Below, piece by piece: positions 36,176 through 47,700 of a stretch of DNA of 59,105 bases. Under the pieces are notes generated by a model that did no database searches, had not been told where the DNA came from, and worked only from the letters and a program-made list of their open reading frames with translations. Position 1 is the first letter of the stretch, and each line of letters starts with the position of its first letter. The translations under genes were made by a program, and so were the position numbers. The stretch is taken from contig GG745362.1 in assembly GCA_000151295.1 (NCBI GenBank), positions 12,727-71,831 of the forward strand, in the 5' to 3' direction. Origin of the DNA: Allomyces macrogynus ATCC 38327. Taxonomy: Eukaryota; Blastocladiomycota; Blastocladiomycetes; Blastocladiales; Blastocladiaceae.

Positions 36176-37842
36176 ATGCTGTGCGTTGTGCCCCTCGCTC
36201 GTCCGTCGCCGTTGCCGTGTCCGTGCCGCCCAGGTCGCTCACCCCAAGCGCACGCACTCTCGCACTCGTCATCCCCGCAGTATCGGCAACAAGTACCGCA
36301 TCGGTCGTAAGATCGGGGCAGGGTCCTTTGGTGACATTTACCTCGGTACGGTCTGACGGCACGCGCACCCTTGTCCCATGCCTCTCCACGTCGTCCTGAC
36401 CCCCCTTTGTTCTTCAACCAGGCACCAACATCATGAACGGCGAGGAAGTCGCCATCAAGCTCGAGAACGTCAAGGCCAAGCACCCGCAGCTCGAGTACGA
36501 GGCGCGCGTCTACCGCGCCTTGGCCGGCGGCGTCGGCATCCCGTTTGTGCGCTACTTTGGCACCGAGGACGAGTACAACGCCATGGTCATTGACTTGATG
36601 GGGCCGTCGCTCGAGGACCTCTTCAACTTTTGCAAGCGCAAGTTCTCGCTCAAGACCGTCTTGTTGCTCGCCGACCAGCTGGTAACGTGTCTCGATGCGG
36701 GTGGCGTCTGGCGCTGCGCGGTGGCGGCCCGGTTTACTGATTCCTTGGTGTTCGCGCGCGCCGTTTTGCTCACGCATTTCGTCGTGCCTGATTTTTTATA
36801 TTCGTAGCTCTCGCGTGTCGAGTACATTCATTCCAAGAACTTCATCCACCGGTACGTTTCACGCAGCAGGTGCGCGCAAGTGCGAGTGTGCGTGCGCGGC
36901 AAGGTTTCAGAAACCGGCCGTGCCGCTGGCGCGCCTGCCCGATCTCCGCTTCCGATTTGCTCACCACCCACCGCTTTCCCATAATCCAACAGAGACATCA
37001 AGCCCGACAACTTTTTGATGGGTCTCGGCCGCCGCGGCAATCTGGTGAACGTGATCGATTTCGGTCTCGCCAAAAAGTACCGCGACCCGCGCACGCACCT
37101 GCACATCCCGTACCGTGAGAACAAGAACCTGACGGGCACGGCGCGGTACGCGTCGATCAACACGCACCTGGGCGTGGAGCAGTCGCGCCGCGACGATCTC
37201 GAGTCGTTGGGCTATGTGCTCATGTACTTTTGCCGCGGTTCGTTGCCGTGGCAAGGGTTGAAAGCCGCGACCAAGAAGCAAAAGTACGACCGCATCATGG
37301 AAAAGAAAATGACGACGCCATCCGAAGTCTTGGCGCGTGGGTACCCGAACGAGTTTGCGATTTACTTGAATTATTGCCGGTCGTTGCGGTTTGATGACCG
37401 CCCGGATTACTCGTACCTCCGTCGACTCTTCCGCGAGTTGTTTGTTCGTGAAGGGTACAGCTACGACTATGTGTTTGATTGGACGGTGCTCAAGTTTGTG
37501 CGTAGCCTCGCTCTTGTTGTCGCTTTGGCGTGCGCGAAGGACGTTTTAACTCACGGCTGGGCTCCGATTAGGAGTCGAGCAAGGGCGAGGGCGGTGACGC
37601 GGCTGCCGGTGCGGGTGCCGACGGCGCCAACGCGGCCTTGGCGGGCCCATCGGGTAACCCGCTGCGGGGTACGCCGCCGGGGGCGAGCACGCCGCTGAGT
37701 AGGTTATCCTCTCCAATCTCCCGAATCACCTCTCCGCCATCATCCCCACTGACTGCGGCACTCTCCTCACCCACTTGTAGACAACTCGGCGGGCGACCTG
37801 TCGCGGATGCCGCCAGCGCCCGCGGGCGGGCCGCGGGTCTAA
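36176..37842 (+). CDS. HRR25: Casein kinase 1 delta/epsilon (Hrr25-like)
   Basis: This Ser/Thr kinase family acts in DNA-damage signalling, vesicle traffic, meiosis and 40S maturation. Exons are 36176-36180, 36281-36345, 36422-36681, 36808-36851, 36993-37497, 37572-37698 and 37781-37842, giving 355 aa. The first exon is only five bases (ATGCT), which joins to [19 protein letters not shown]. The upstream start is the least certain part. Visible kinase features are the Gly loop (IGAGSFG, 13-19), VAIK with Lys 36, HRD (124-126), DFG (147-149), and the family marks [18 protein letters not shown] and LPWQGLKA. The kinase domain ends at FDWTVLKF (293). A 62-residue Ala/Gly/Pro/Ser tail follows, shorter than in yeast Hrr25 and without the C-terminal Cys of the Yck1/2 type. 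Six introns of 74-141 nt. Confidence 0.94.
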
Positions 37843-38504
37843 ATACCGACTTGCAGCCGGCGCGCTCGGGGCGCGCGACTTGACCGCCAAACCAAGATGC
37901 CAACGAGTCGGTTCACGGTGCGCATGGCGATGCGTGCGTCGCGGGATTCTGTGGGGTGGGAGGGCAAACTCGGTTGTCCGTTCATTTGTTTTTGCCTTGA
38001 TTTCTCCGGCCCTCCTCCCATGGTCTTTCCCCGCGGGATGCGTCGCTTGTTTCTGTTGGAACACACGCGTGCGGCTCGTTTTTTTTGCTTGTTGTTGGCG
38101 GTTTGGATGGTGAGTTGCACGGTCCCAAGGTGCGCGGCGATGGAATGGTCGTCATTGGTGATGATGTGGAGAATGAAGTTCGTTTGCGTGGATGCAGTCG
38201 TGTCGCGTGTTGTCATTTGCGCTTGATGATCGAGGTGGAAGTCCTTGGAGTTTTGCGTAGTTCGTGCGTCCAAGCTGCAGACTCGTTGAAGTCGTTGGTG
38301 AGAATGGCGAGGGTGAACCTAGGGTTTCAGATGCGCGATTCATGTATGACGTGGACGCCCGTCATGACCATCTTGTCGCGCTCATCCGATGTCGCCAACA
38401 TCGACCGCCCGGAGGTGCTCGTTGACGTCCTTGCGGGTGCTCGTCGACGTCCTTGCGACTTCCTCGACTGCTGCAATGACCACCATCATCTCGCTGCAAC
38501 CACC
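37843..38504. other. 3' flank of casein kinase 1
   Basis: No supported gene. T-rich patches near 37978-38110 are probably the kinase 3' UTR and terminator. Confidence 0.4.
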
Positions 38505-38854
38505 ATGATCACGCTCCCGGCCCTCGAGGAACCCGTGTCCGCCGACCTGCCCGTCAACGACATCCCCTCCGCCACTTCCGCCGGCATCCACGCCCGGAAA
38601 CCCGTCCAACAGCCAGCGCGCATCTTCCACGGGCGCGGAACCGGCAGCGCCGTCCCGCAAGACTGGGGCGTTATGTCCGTGCGCCACATTCTCGCCACAC
38701 TTGATTCGCTGCCGCATCTGATAGTTGTTCAACTGCACCAGCATTTCGCATCCCTACGGCCGACTCGGCGGCGACCTGCACAACAATGTCGTGCGCAAAC
38801 TCTCTGCTGCGATTGCGACCCACGTCGGGATTCCCGTATTGCGATACAATAGGC
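38505..38854 (+). pseudogene. Alpha/beta hydrolase, 5' fragment (unit 1 of a duplicated pair)
   Basis: From the ATG at 38505 the frame reads MITLPALEEPVSADLP and on to AVPQDWGVMS. An intron is likely at about 38672-38720 (GTGCGC...TGATAG). Then comes LFNCTSISHPYGRLGGDLHN with VVRKLSAAIATHVGIPVLRYN, the first strands and HPYG/GGD motif of a COG2945-type alpha/beta hydrolase. Homology stops abruptly at 38850, right where the better-preserved copy at 39968-40967 continues into the Gly-rich nucleophile region. Next on the plus strand is the reverse complement of a PY-protein N-terminus. The catalytic Ser, Asp and His are all missing, so this is a deletion product. Interestingly, its 5' half is better kept than that of the second copy. 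Confidence 0.75.
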
Positions 38855-39002
38855 AAGCGTCACGAATGTGCAGTTGCGCAGCGCGCCGGACGGCACCGTG
38901 TCGCTCGCGGCGATCGAGGCGCGGTCCCAGAACCCGGGCGTGCCGGCGGGGCCCATCAGGGGGTGGTCAGGCGAGCCTGGAGGAGGGAAAAGACGGTCAG
39001 TG
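38855..39002 (-). pseudogene. PY-motif membrane protein, N-terminal fragment
   Basis: The minus strand encodes SPDHPLMGPAGTPGFWDRAS and then PSGALRNCTFVTL, the conserved region just after intron 1 of the PY proteins at 41043-41934 and 50933-52338. It ends at VTL, fused to the hydrolase fragment at about 38851-38855. Membrane segment and PPPY end are absent. A remnant. Confidence 0.8.
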
Positions 39003-39967
39003 TCTGTGACGCGTCCATGAAGCGACACGGATGATAACCGGACCGCAAGTTTTGGCGTCCCATGAATCGATGCCTCGACACATCAGTCGCGCGGCGGGCG
39101 TGTCGCCAAGCATGGATGTCATGGGAGTGGACGACACGATGGTCGCTGCGATTTTGGCGCGGGGATGAAAGTACGTCGACGTGCTTGGATTGCTTGCTCG
39201 CTTGTGAGGAGAAAGGAATGGTAGATTGATGATTCAAAGGGGAAAACGGCAACAACTGGCATCCTGTGTTCTCCAACAGGAGCAACAGGCTCGCAAAAGT
39301 TTCCTTCCCTCGAGACGCGCATTGGCGAGCCCCTCAACCAGGGAATCCGTTGCAATGAAGTAGTCAATCAGCACGAGTCCCTGCGTGTAAATAAGAGATG
39401 TCCGGCGCTGCTGCGGAACAACGTGCTCTTATGCACCATTGTCCCTGTCGCTGGAGACCTGCGTGCTGCAGCGTCGATCCTGGCGCGACCCATCATGTTG
39501 GAGAAATAGCACGCGTGTGCGCGCTTAAATTTTGCTGAGAATGACAAGGGCGCTGATGCTAGCTAGCATCAGGGGCTCCATGCACTTGGTGGTTGCACAA
39601 CAGGGCCAGCGGCTGATCAATGCCTGATCACTCAGGACGCAATGGGCCATGAGCCGCAGGTATCTCAAATGCATCAACACGAACGCGCGCCCGAGCTGGT
39701 AGCTTCCTAGCCGTTCCTGCCAGCTAGGTATACCATGCAGCTCTTGACCCGCCTCGTTTGACTGAGAGACATCCGACAGTCGTTTGGGCGGTCGTTTATG
39801 GCACAAACGCGACATGCTGTGACGTGGATGCCCATCAACGCCATCTCTTCGCGGCTCACCACACCTTTCTGCTTTGCCAACCGCTCCAAAATCCTTCATC
39901 CGCTCCGTCAGTCCCCGATTTCCCTCAAACAGCTGCAACAAACCAACACCATCTTGCCGCAATCACC
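39003..39967. other. Gene-poor spacer between the two hydrolase units
   Basis: No gene supported. It contains a perfect 20-bp palindrome (39553-39572) and a paired TGATCA motif (about 39614-39632) that has a look-alike near 43000. Composition is more AT-rich than the genes. Confidence 0.45.
39553..39572. repeat. Perfect 20-bp palindrome
   Basis: CTGATGCTAGCTAGCATCAG equals its own reverse complement. It could be a protein-binding site or part of an old element end. No longer inverted repeat flanks it. Confidence 0.9.
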
Positions 39968-40967
39968 ATGATTACGCTCCCGTCCGGCCCCCGAGGAGCC
40001 TGTGCTCGCCAGCGTGCCCTTCGACAGCTTGCCCTCCGCCACCACAACTGACGGCGTTCAAGCTCGGAAACCCATTGTACTGAAAGCACGCCTCTTCAAT
40101 AGCCGCAGAACCTGCAGCTCCATCCCGCAAGAATGAGGCGTCATGGCGGTGTCTCTCCACCCGCCTGCTCCAGGTCACTGCACGAGGCTGGCGCCCAACC
40201 CGGTCCAACTCCACCACTCAGCGGCGACCTGCACAACGATGTCGTACGCGAACTCGCTCCCGCGATTGGGACCCACATGGGTGTTCCGGTGCTGCGATAC
40301 AATATGCGCTGCGTCGGCAAGAGTGGCGGGTGGACGTCGTGGTCGGCACACGCCGAGGCCGATGACTTGGTTACTTTGATGCACTGGTGGTCCGCGCAAG
40401 GGGGTGAGTTTGTGGACGCGGATACAGGGGCAAGGGTGGTGAGGTCACGACCCGCGACCAAGCACATTCTCGTCGTACGCTCTGCTGGATTCCGTTCTGT
40501 GCGTGCGCGACGCAGAGACTGATGTAACGTGCGACGACGACCAGGGCTATTCGTACAGCTCGCTCATCTCGCTCCCCGCCGCACGAACTTGCCCGAACGT
40601 TTACGCCCTCGTTGCCATCTCCCCACCATCGCGCGTCGGGCCGCTGCTCACGGCATTCTGGTCCGGAACATTCGTTTCCCACCCGCTGCCCGCAGCGTTC
40701 CCGAAACTGTTTGTTTTCGGTGACCATGACCAGATTTCCAGCGTGCAGCACATGGTGCGGTTCATGGGGACCGAATGTGGCGTCGAGAACATGCCGGTCG
40801 AGACTCCCTCCACGGGATCGAGGGACAGTGGAGAGGAAAAGACGCGCGTGCACGCTGCGAATGGCCGGACCATGGTCGTTCTGGGCGCCGACCACTTTTG
40901 GTTCGACGAGGGTCGGTTTGGACTGCCGTTTGTCATGTCGGTTGTGGAGGGGCAACATGTGAACTGA
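39968..40967 (+). pseudogene. Alpha/beta hydrolase, unit 2, catalytic half intact, N-terminus degraded
   Basis: COG2945-like alpha/beta hydrolase. The C-terminal half is well kept: after an intron at 40475-40544 the exon begins with the nucleophile elbow GYSYSS (40545 on; GxSxG with the last Gly changed to Ser). Then come ALVAISPPSR, the acid loop LFVFGDHDQISS and the His region VLGADHFWFDEGRFGL, with the stop ending at 40967. Upstream, 40133-40474 reads LSGDLHNDVVRELAPAIG and MRCVGKSGGWTSWSAHAEADDL. Compared with unit 1, the MITLP start carries a frameshift, the DWG Trp codon has become TGA (at 40134), and the HPYG stretch is deleted. A shorter product from the ATG at 40133 remains possible. 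I favour a decaying gene. Natural substrate unknown. Confidence 0.6.
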
Positions 40968-41042
40968 TTGGATTCCCGCTCACCCTGTCGGTCCAAGTCG
41001 GTCCCGTTGCAAACTGTTCTCATTTCGCATCATGATGCTTCT

Positions 41043-41934
41043 TCACGACCACCTCGCCGACGACCCCGTCTTCGTGCTGTATGGCGGTGGAGCGCCGTCC
41101 TCGTCGGGTTCCCCGTTCTCGGACGGTGCCAAAACCGCGGGCGCCGGTGCACCGGCTGAATCCACCAGCATGTACCCGGACCCGCTCTCGCTCGACTCGG
41201 TCCACCGCCACCACTGCACTTTACCCCGTTGCTCGCCCAGCCCCTCCATTTCCGTCGCCGCCGACGCATCCGCAGCAATCCACCGCACTTGCCCACCCTC
41301 GCACGTCCGCACGTTCTCACTTCCGCGCTCATTCGCGACCGTGGGCTCCACCGTGCACACCCTCGGTACGCGCGCGTGGGACGCACCCGCCCTCTCCTCC
41401 TTCGCCACACGCGCGCGGAGCGCACTCACCCAGCTCCAGCTCCGCACCCACTTGACCACTGCCCTCCACGCGCGCTTTGCCCACTCGCTCCAGGTTACAT
41501 GCGGCTCAGCGTCCATCTTATCCTTGATCGCGAACACGCTCAGAAACAGCCCAAACACGGCAAACGGCGCCAGCAGTCCGAACCAGCACGACGGGTCCGC
41601 GAACGGGTTGCGTGGTGCGGGCGGGCACGTCGGTCCATAGTAGACGGTCGCGTCGTGTGTGGGGTTGAGGGTAACGAACGTGCAGTTGCGCAGCGAGTCG
41701 GGCGAGTCGGGCGAGGTGGGCTCGGCGGCAATCGACGCGCGGTCCCAGTACCCGGGCGCGCCGGTCGGACCGATCAAGGGGTGTGCGGGGGAACCTGGTC
41801 GAGGAGAGGGTGAGCGTGGTTTTGATGGGCATGGGAGAATGGGGATGGGGCGGACCGAAGATATCAGAGTCCCACGACTCAAAGTCGCGTGTGGTCAAGT
41901 GCGCGGCAGCAGAGTCGCCAGTTGGGGACGCCAT
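41043..41934 (-). CDS. PY-motif membrane protein lacking the SPRY domain
   Basis: Paralogue of the SPRY protein at 50933-52338, 276 aa. Exons on the minus strand are 41934-41856 and 41794-41043; the 61-nt intron is in the same place and phase as in the paralogue. The N-terminus is MASPTGDSAAAHLTTRDFES. The conserved block HPLIGPTGAPGYWDRAS and NCTFVTL follows, then Cys-Pro residues (GPTCPPAPRNPF) and one hydrophobic segment (GLLAPFAVFGLFLSVFAI). The basic segment and EMEGLGEQRGKVQ jump directly to WWRWTE, where the paralogue has about 180 residues of SPRY domain. The C-terminus keeps the PPPY motif (262-265). In fungi, membrane proteins with PPxY (Ssh4, Ear1) recruit the ubiquitin ligase Rsp5. 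That role here is inference. Convergent with the hydrolase, 75 nt away. Confidence 0.82.
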
Positions 41935-44731
41935 GCGCGTGCTTTGGCTGCTTGGCTTGACTGTTGGTGAGAATGGTTGAGAAATATTGATCGTGTGTCT
42001 TGCCGCGGTCCGAGCGTGTCGTTGATTCAAGGAGAGCGACGACCGGCGCGGCCTGGATAGATAATGACCTCGAACAGAGCGAAGGACGCACGCCAAAGAC
42101 GCCATCTCCTCAAGACGCGTGTCGACGCGGTTGCATGGCATTAGGCAGCACCTCAACCAGGCTCCATTGCTAAACGACAAAACGGCACCAGTCCCTGGGC
42201 ACGGTGCAGCTTCAGGAAGGCGCGCTGTTCGGAGGACAGTGCGTGCAACTGGGACACGTTGCTTTGACTTGAGAACCTGCAGGTGGCAGACGCGACCTGA
42301 CGCCGCACAAGACCCACATGATGGCTGTTCATTCACAAGACCAATTACATTAGCCTGGGCACGTGGATGATTACACGTTCTCTACCCGCATGATGACCGG
42401 CTCGCCCTTTTCTCCCTTTCCAAACTTCTCCGGGGCGACGCGAAGCGTTGCATCCATCGTGTCGAATATGGGAGAGGCCTATTTCGGACGATGCTCCAGA
42501 CACGAGGCAGGCTTGCTCTTGTGAGCATCTGCATTTGCTTCTTCGCATCCAATTATGGTTTGCTGACAGGCTTGCGGATCAATATGGCCATTTGCGTTGC
42601 CTGCTCAACAGCTCACAGACCTCATGCCTACAGGGAGCATCCATCCGGTCGCTTCACCAAATACCCACGAGAATCGCAGATCCTGCAGAGTAAAAGCGGA
42701 TAGCGTGGAAGTCAAGAACTGTGGAAAGGTCACTATGCCCGTGCAAGTGGACATATATTCACCCACCTGCTCGTGTAGACTTGACGCGGCCGCAAGAGGG
42801 CAGGAGAGGGAGGAACTGTCCGAGGCAGCTACGTATGAACTCGCTAATGATTCCTTGGCGGCTTGCAATAAAGCTCACGAATCTATCCCTTCAACCGTCG
42901 ATGCTGTGACTTGTTGCACCAGCGCGACGGTAATCGCATGAAAAGAGCGCCTAGCGCAAACGCAAACACGCAGTCACAATATCATAGCGGGCGCTTGATC
43001 AAAGACTGATCATTCTGGTTGTTGGATGGTTCAAGTCTTGATCACGACCCAGTGCAACCAGGCTACGCCTGCGCTGACACCAATACATCATGTAAATAAC
43101 AATGGACCCATCTTTTTCCACCCTGTTGTGCCTTCCATGCGACTAGCATGTGCGTGAGCCCGTCAAGTGTGTACCACGACCTGCCTCTTCAATATTTACA
43201 GCCGGCTGCATCTCACTTCAATCAAACACCAGTTTGCGCTTCTTGTGGGCGCATGTACGGTGGTAGCCTTGCCATCCCTGCCAGCACATCGGGCGTGCAC
43301 GCGCGACCAGGCTCTGTCATCCAGTCTGGTTCGATTTAGGGCTGATCAGGATTCTGCATTTAACTCAATTACGCTTGCGCCAGCTCGGCGTAACGTTTTT
43401 CCTGCACACACCCTCAGAGCATCACAACCCTCTGCTCCCTCTGCCTGACACTACTAACTTCTTGCAACACTCATAGATAACATGTGCGAGTCTTGTCAGC
43501 TGTTGCTAACGCCGCATAATACACGGTCGCCTCGTCCATATTGCTGTGTCACTGCTGTTGCTGAACGACCCTTGTGGCAGTGACTCTCGGCCTGCCAGTC
43601 ACCACCTCATCAACTCGTGTTTGTCGACTGCGGCTCTCCTCTCTCATTTCGAAACGACTTTTTGTTTCCAGTCTTGCCAGTCGCTGTCGCTGGGTCCCAT
43701 GATAAAGAGTCGTGCTGCGCGCGGCGCATTGGCGCGTGCAAGTGTGCGCAGCTCTGTCAGCAACTCATCGTCGCAACTGCGCGTGCGAGAGCATCGCCTC
43801 TTTCGCTCGGCGAAACGGGCCGGATAATCTCTTTGGTCACCTTGGCAATGTATGAGTACCTCTCGACCTTGGTTGCTGGCGTATCGCACGTCAAAGATCA
43901 ACCAACTGGCCCATCTTCTCTCAACCTCTAGCGGCCCCATTCTCCCGCGCGCTCCTCATGGTGTCCTCGGTCCGCCCGTACACTACGCGCCCGCGCGCTG
44001 CTGGCCCGCCTACACGCTGGCTCCCGTCGCGACTCTGGGTGTGTCGTCGTGGGTTCATTGGCTGGCTCGAATCGGGCTGTGCGTAACGCGCGTGTGCCTG
44101 TCGCATCACCATCTGATGGCCAACGTGGTTTGTTTCAACCTGAAACCAGAACGCGGGCGTGGTTCTGGAACCTGGATTCCTGGTTCCATGAGTCAAGTGG
44201 TCGCGTGTGCCGCTGGTTGGGCCGGTCGTGGCCCCGGAAAGTGTGCACAGGGATTGAGCAATTCTCGTCGAGTTTGCCCGGCGCAAGTCAAACAACGGGA
44301 GGTCAATGCACCCGCGCGCGTGGCGTACGCTTCAAGGGGATCGCCCGGACGTTGACGCGGCGCTGTCGCCGAGTCCGCACGAATAACGAAAAGAAGACGA
44401 TCCACGCCAACGATCCACGCACGGTGCCCGTTGGCTGGCCCCACGTCGCCTTTTGTCGCTGCTCTTCCTCCCCCATAAAGCCCGCCCGCCCGCCTGCCGC
44501 GGGTCCTGCTCCTGATCCTCGCTCTCGTCGGCCTCCACCTCGCACTCGCCTCTCCAAACGCTGCTCAACGTCGCCAGCGTCGCGTCCATTGTCAATCACT
44601 GCGATTTCCGACGCCTTCCCGCTCGCGAGCGCCTGCATCCCGCAGCAACTGCAGCAACTGCACGCTCGACAAATTGCACGCGACCGCATCACGCACTTCC
44701 CAACGGACCCGGTCGTTTCCCGCTGGCCACG
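41935..44731. other. 2.8-kb gene-poor region upstream of the ABC transporter
   Basis: I find no gene I can support. Near 42148-42290 there is weak similarity to 39330-39480 and, reversed, to 50600-50730 (shared CCTCAACCAGG core and a GTCCCTGGGCA-like element), perhaps remnants of one repeat. Near 43000 a pair of TGATCA sites resembles 39614-39632. The minus frame 43940-43644 (98 codons, ending in a Trp/Lys-rich stretch) may be a gene fragment but has no recognised domain. The last few hundred bases should contain the promoter of the ABC gene. Confidence 0.4.
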
Positions 44732-47700
44732 ATGGTCGATCAAACGCTCGCCTTCTGCGCTGGTGCCAAGGATGCATGGGTTCGTGGCCTCGCTTGCAGC
44801 GCATGAGCTTCCAACTTTCGAATCGATGCTAATCCGATTCGATACGAATGATGGTAGGGGCCCGCATCCTCGGTTCGACACCAGGACATGACGCTATGTT
44901 TCCAAGAAGCGTACGCATCGTTTTGCTCACGAGCGCACTGGCGTCCTCGTTCTGGCGCTTAATCTTGTATTTTTCGCTTTTTTTCCCCCACCACACAGCG
45001 TCATCGGACCCGTCGTCAATGGCCTATTCTTGCTGTTCGCGATAAGCCGGCTCCCCAGGCTATTGCGCAAGCCGCGACATTCGGGCTCGATCAGCGTATG
45101 GGTCGCTCGTGCGAAGCAGGTTCGTTTTCGGTGGCACTCGTACTCTTTCCACGCTTTTCTTCCATGCATCTCACCCACGTTCTGCCGATTCTCTTCAGTT
45201 CGTCGCGTTCCCGGCACTCGTCGCTCTCTCTCTCGTTGCGCTCATCACGAGTGGCAGCCACGCCGGCGCATTTACCGCAACCGTGCTCAACTGGCTGCTC
45301 GTCACCATCAGCACAATTGTGGCATTTGTCCTGATCACGCTCGAACAGTCACGGTCGCGCACGCCCTCGTCGCTCGTCTGCCTTTACGGGTTCTTCCATG
45401 CGATTGCGGTCGCATGGCGGCTGCGCGCCGTCACGACCATTGATGATGTTGCACCGGCAGCGTCGGGCCTGACAATTGCGTACTTGGTCGTGCTCCTTGT
45501 CGCGATCACTCTCGAAGCCGCGTCAACGTTCTCGTCGGACCCGACGGCCACGGTTCACGATGTGCGTTCTCCTTCTAGCGAGCATGCCTCTATATCGAAA
45601 TGAGACATCTGCTCACATGTCCGCTTGTTTTCCGCGAATTGCTAGCCCATGGCTAGTCCCGAGCACCTCGCCAACATCTTTTCGCGGCTCACGTTCACGT
45701 GGACCTACGGCATGCTCAAGACGGGCGTCCGCAAATTTTTGGACCTCGATGACCTGTGGACGGTGCCCGAGGACCATACGGCGCACGCGAGCCACCTCAT
45801 GCTCGCGGCCGAAATCGACAAGCGCAAGGGTAAGCGGCACGCGCTGTTGGGCGCACTCATGGCCTGCTTTGGTTCGCGCGTGTTCAAGGTGTTCTTTGGC
45901 CTGATTGTCGTGCAAGTCTTCAACTTTTTCGTGCCGCTGCTCGTCGAGCAGCTGATTGGCTATGTCGGCCAGTGGAACGCGGGCAAGGCCGGCGTCACGA
46001 AAGCCGACGGAATCCTGATCGCCGTCGGGTGGTTGGCGATTGCCGTGGTTTCGGCGTTCCTCTACAACTTGGCGTTCTTTATTTGCTTCCGCGCCGAAAT
46101 CGTGTTGCGTGCCTCGCTCATGGCCACGATTTACCGCAAGTCGATGCGGATTCCGGCGCACGCGCGCGATTCGACGGGTGCCATTGGTCCGTTGTCTCCC
46201 GTCTGTGTTCTCCGTGACCTGGACCGTTCAACTCACCACAATTTCGTGTTACAGTGAACCATATGCAAGTCGATACCGCGGCCGTGTCCATGATGGTCTT
46301 CCACGTCCCGAACACGGCCATCGTCCCCGTCCAAGTCGTCGCCTACCTGATCTTGCTCTACGTCAAGGTCGGCATCTCGGCCCTAATCTCGTTTGGTCTT
46401 GTTCTCGGCGCCGCGTTCATCATGAGCGCCATGGCCAAGAAGACGCTCGTCTACCAAAAGTCGAAGCTCAACGCTATGGACGAGCGCATTCGGCTCACGT
46501 CCGAGGTGCTTAAGGGGATCAAGACGATCAAGCTGTTTGGGTGGAGTCGCTTCTTCCAGGACCGGATTGTCGGCGTGCGTGCGCGTGAGTTGGATTCGCT
46601 CAAACTCGTCAACGCGATGTCCTCGTACCAGGCGTCGTTTAGTACGCTGGTCCCGTCACTGCTCGCGTTTGCCACGTTTGCCCTCTTCACGGCGATCTCG
46701 TCGCAGCCGCTCACGCCGCAGCGCGTGTTCGTCGCGCTTTCGGTGCTGAATTTGCTCGGCGCTCCTATCGTACTTACCATGCCTCTGCGCGTTCTTGGAT
46801 CCCACTTCAATGTTCTCGACACTAATCAATCATTTTGCACGCGATTTTAGATGGCGATTGTCTGGTCTTTCGGCCCGATCATGCAGGGTGTCGCCGGGTA
46901 CCAGCGCTTGCGCCGGTTCCTCGACCACCACGAGCTCGACCTCGATGCCGTGACCGTGCGCCCGCACACAGAGGGCGGCGACGTGGCTCTGGAAATCAAG
47001 GACGGCTACTTTTATTGGGATGGCGAGGGTGACGACAAGGCCGACCCGCCGTCGGATCTCGACCAATGCGTGCTCAAGAACATCAACCTGACCGTGCGCA
47101 AAGGCACGTCGGTCGCGATTGTCGCACCCGTCGGCCAGGGCAAGACGACGCTCGTGTCAGCGATGCTCGGTGAAGTGTATCGCGCGCGCGGGTCGGTCTC
47201 GCGGTTCGGGTCTGTGGCCATGGTCGCGCAAGTGCCGTGGATAGTGAACGCGACGGTGCGCGACAACATCACTTTTGGGCACACGTTCAACCAGACGTGG
47301 TACGACCAGGTCGTTGATGCGTGCTCGTTGCGCCGCGATTTCACTGTGCTCGATCACGGCGACAAGACAATGATCGGCGAAAAGGGAATCAACTTATCGG
47401 GCGGGCAGCGCGCGCGGATCGCTTGCGCCCGCGCGCTCTACTCCAAGGCCGACATTTTTATTTTCGACGACCCGCTCTCGGCCGTTGACGCACACGTCGA
47501 CCGGCACATGTTCAACTACATTCTCGGCCCCAACGGGTTGCTCAAAGACAAGACGCGCATTCTCGTCACGCACGCCGTCCACCATCTTGCCGAACTCGAC
47601 CACCTCGTTTTGCTCGAACACGGCCAGATTGTCGAATCGGGGACGTACACGGAGCTCGCGGCCAATGCCGACCCGGACAGTATTTTCAACCAGCTCGTCG

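Noticed and set aside
43644..43940. 98-codon minus frame upstream of the ABC gene
   Set aside because: Partly protein-like C-terminus but no family, and a competing frame looks equally plausible; not called as a gene.
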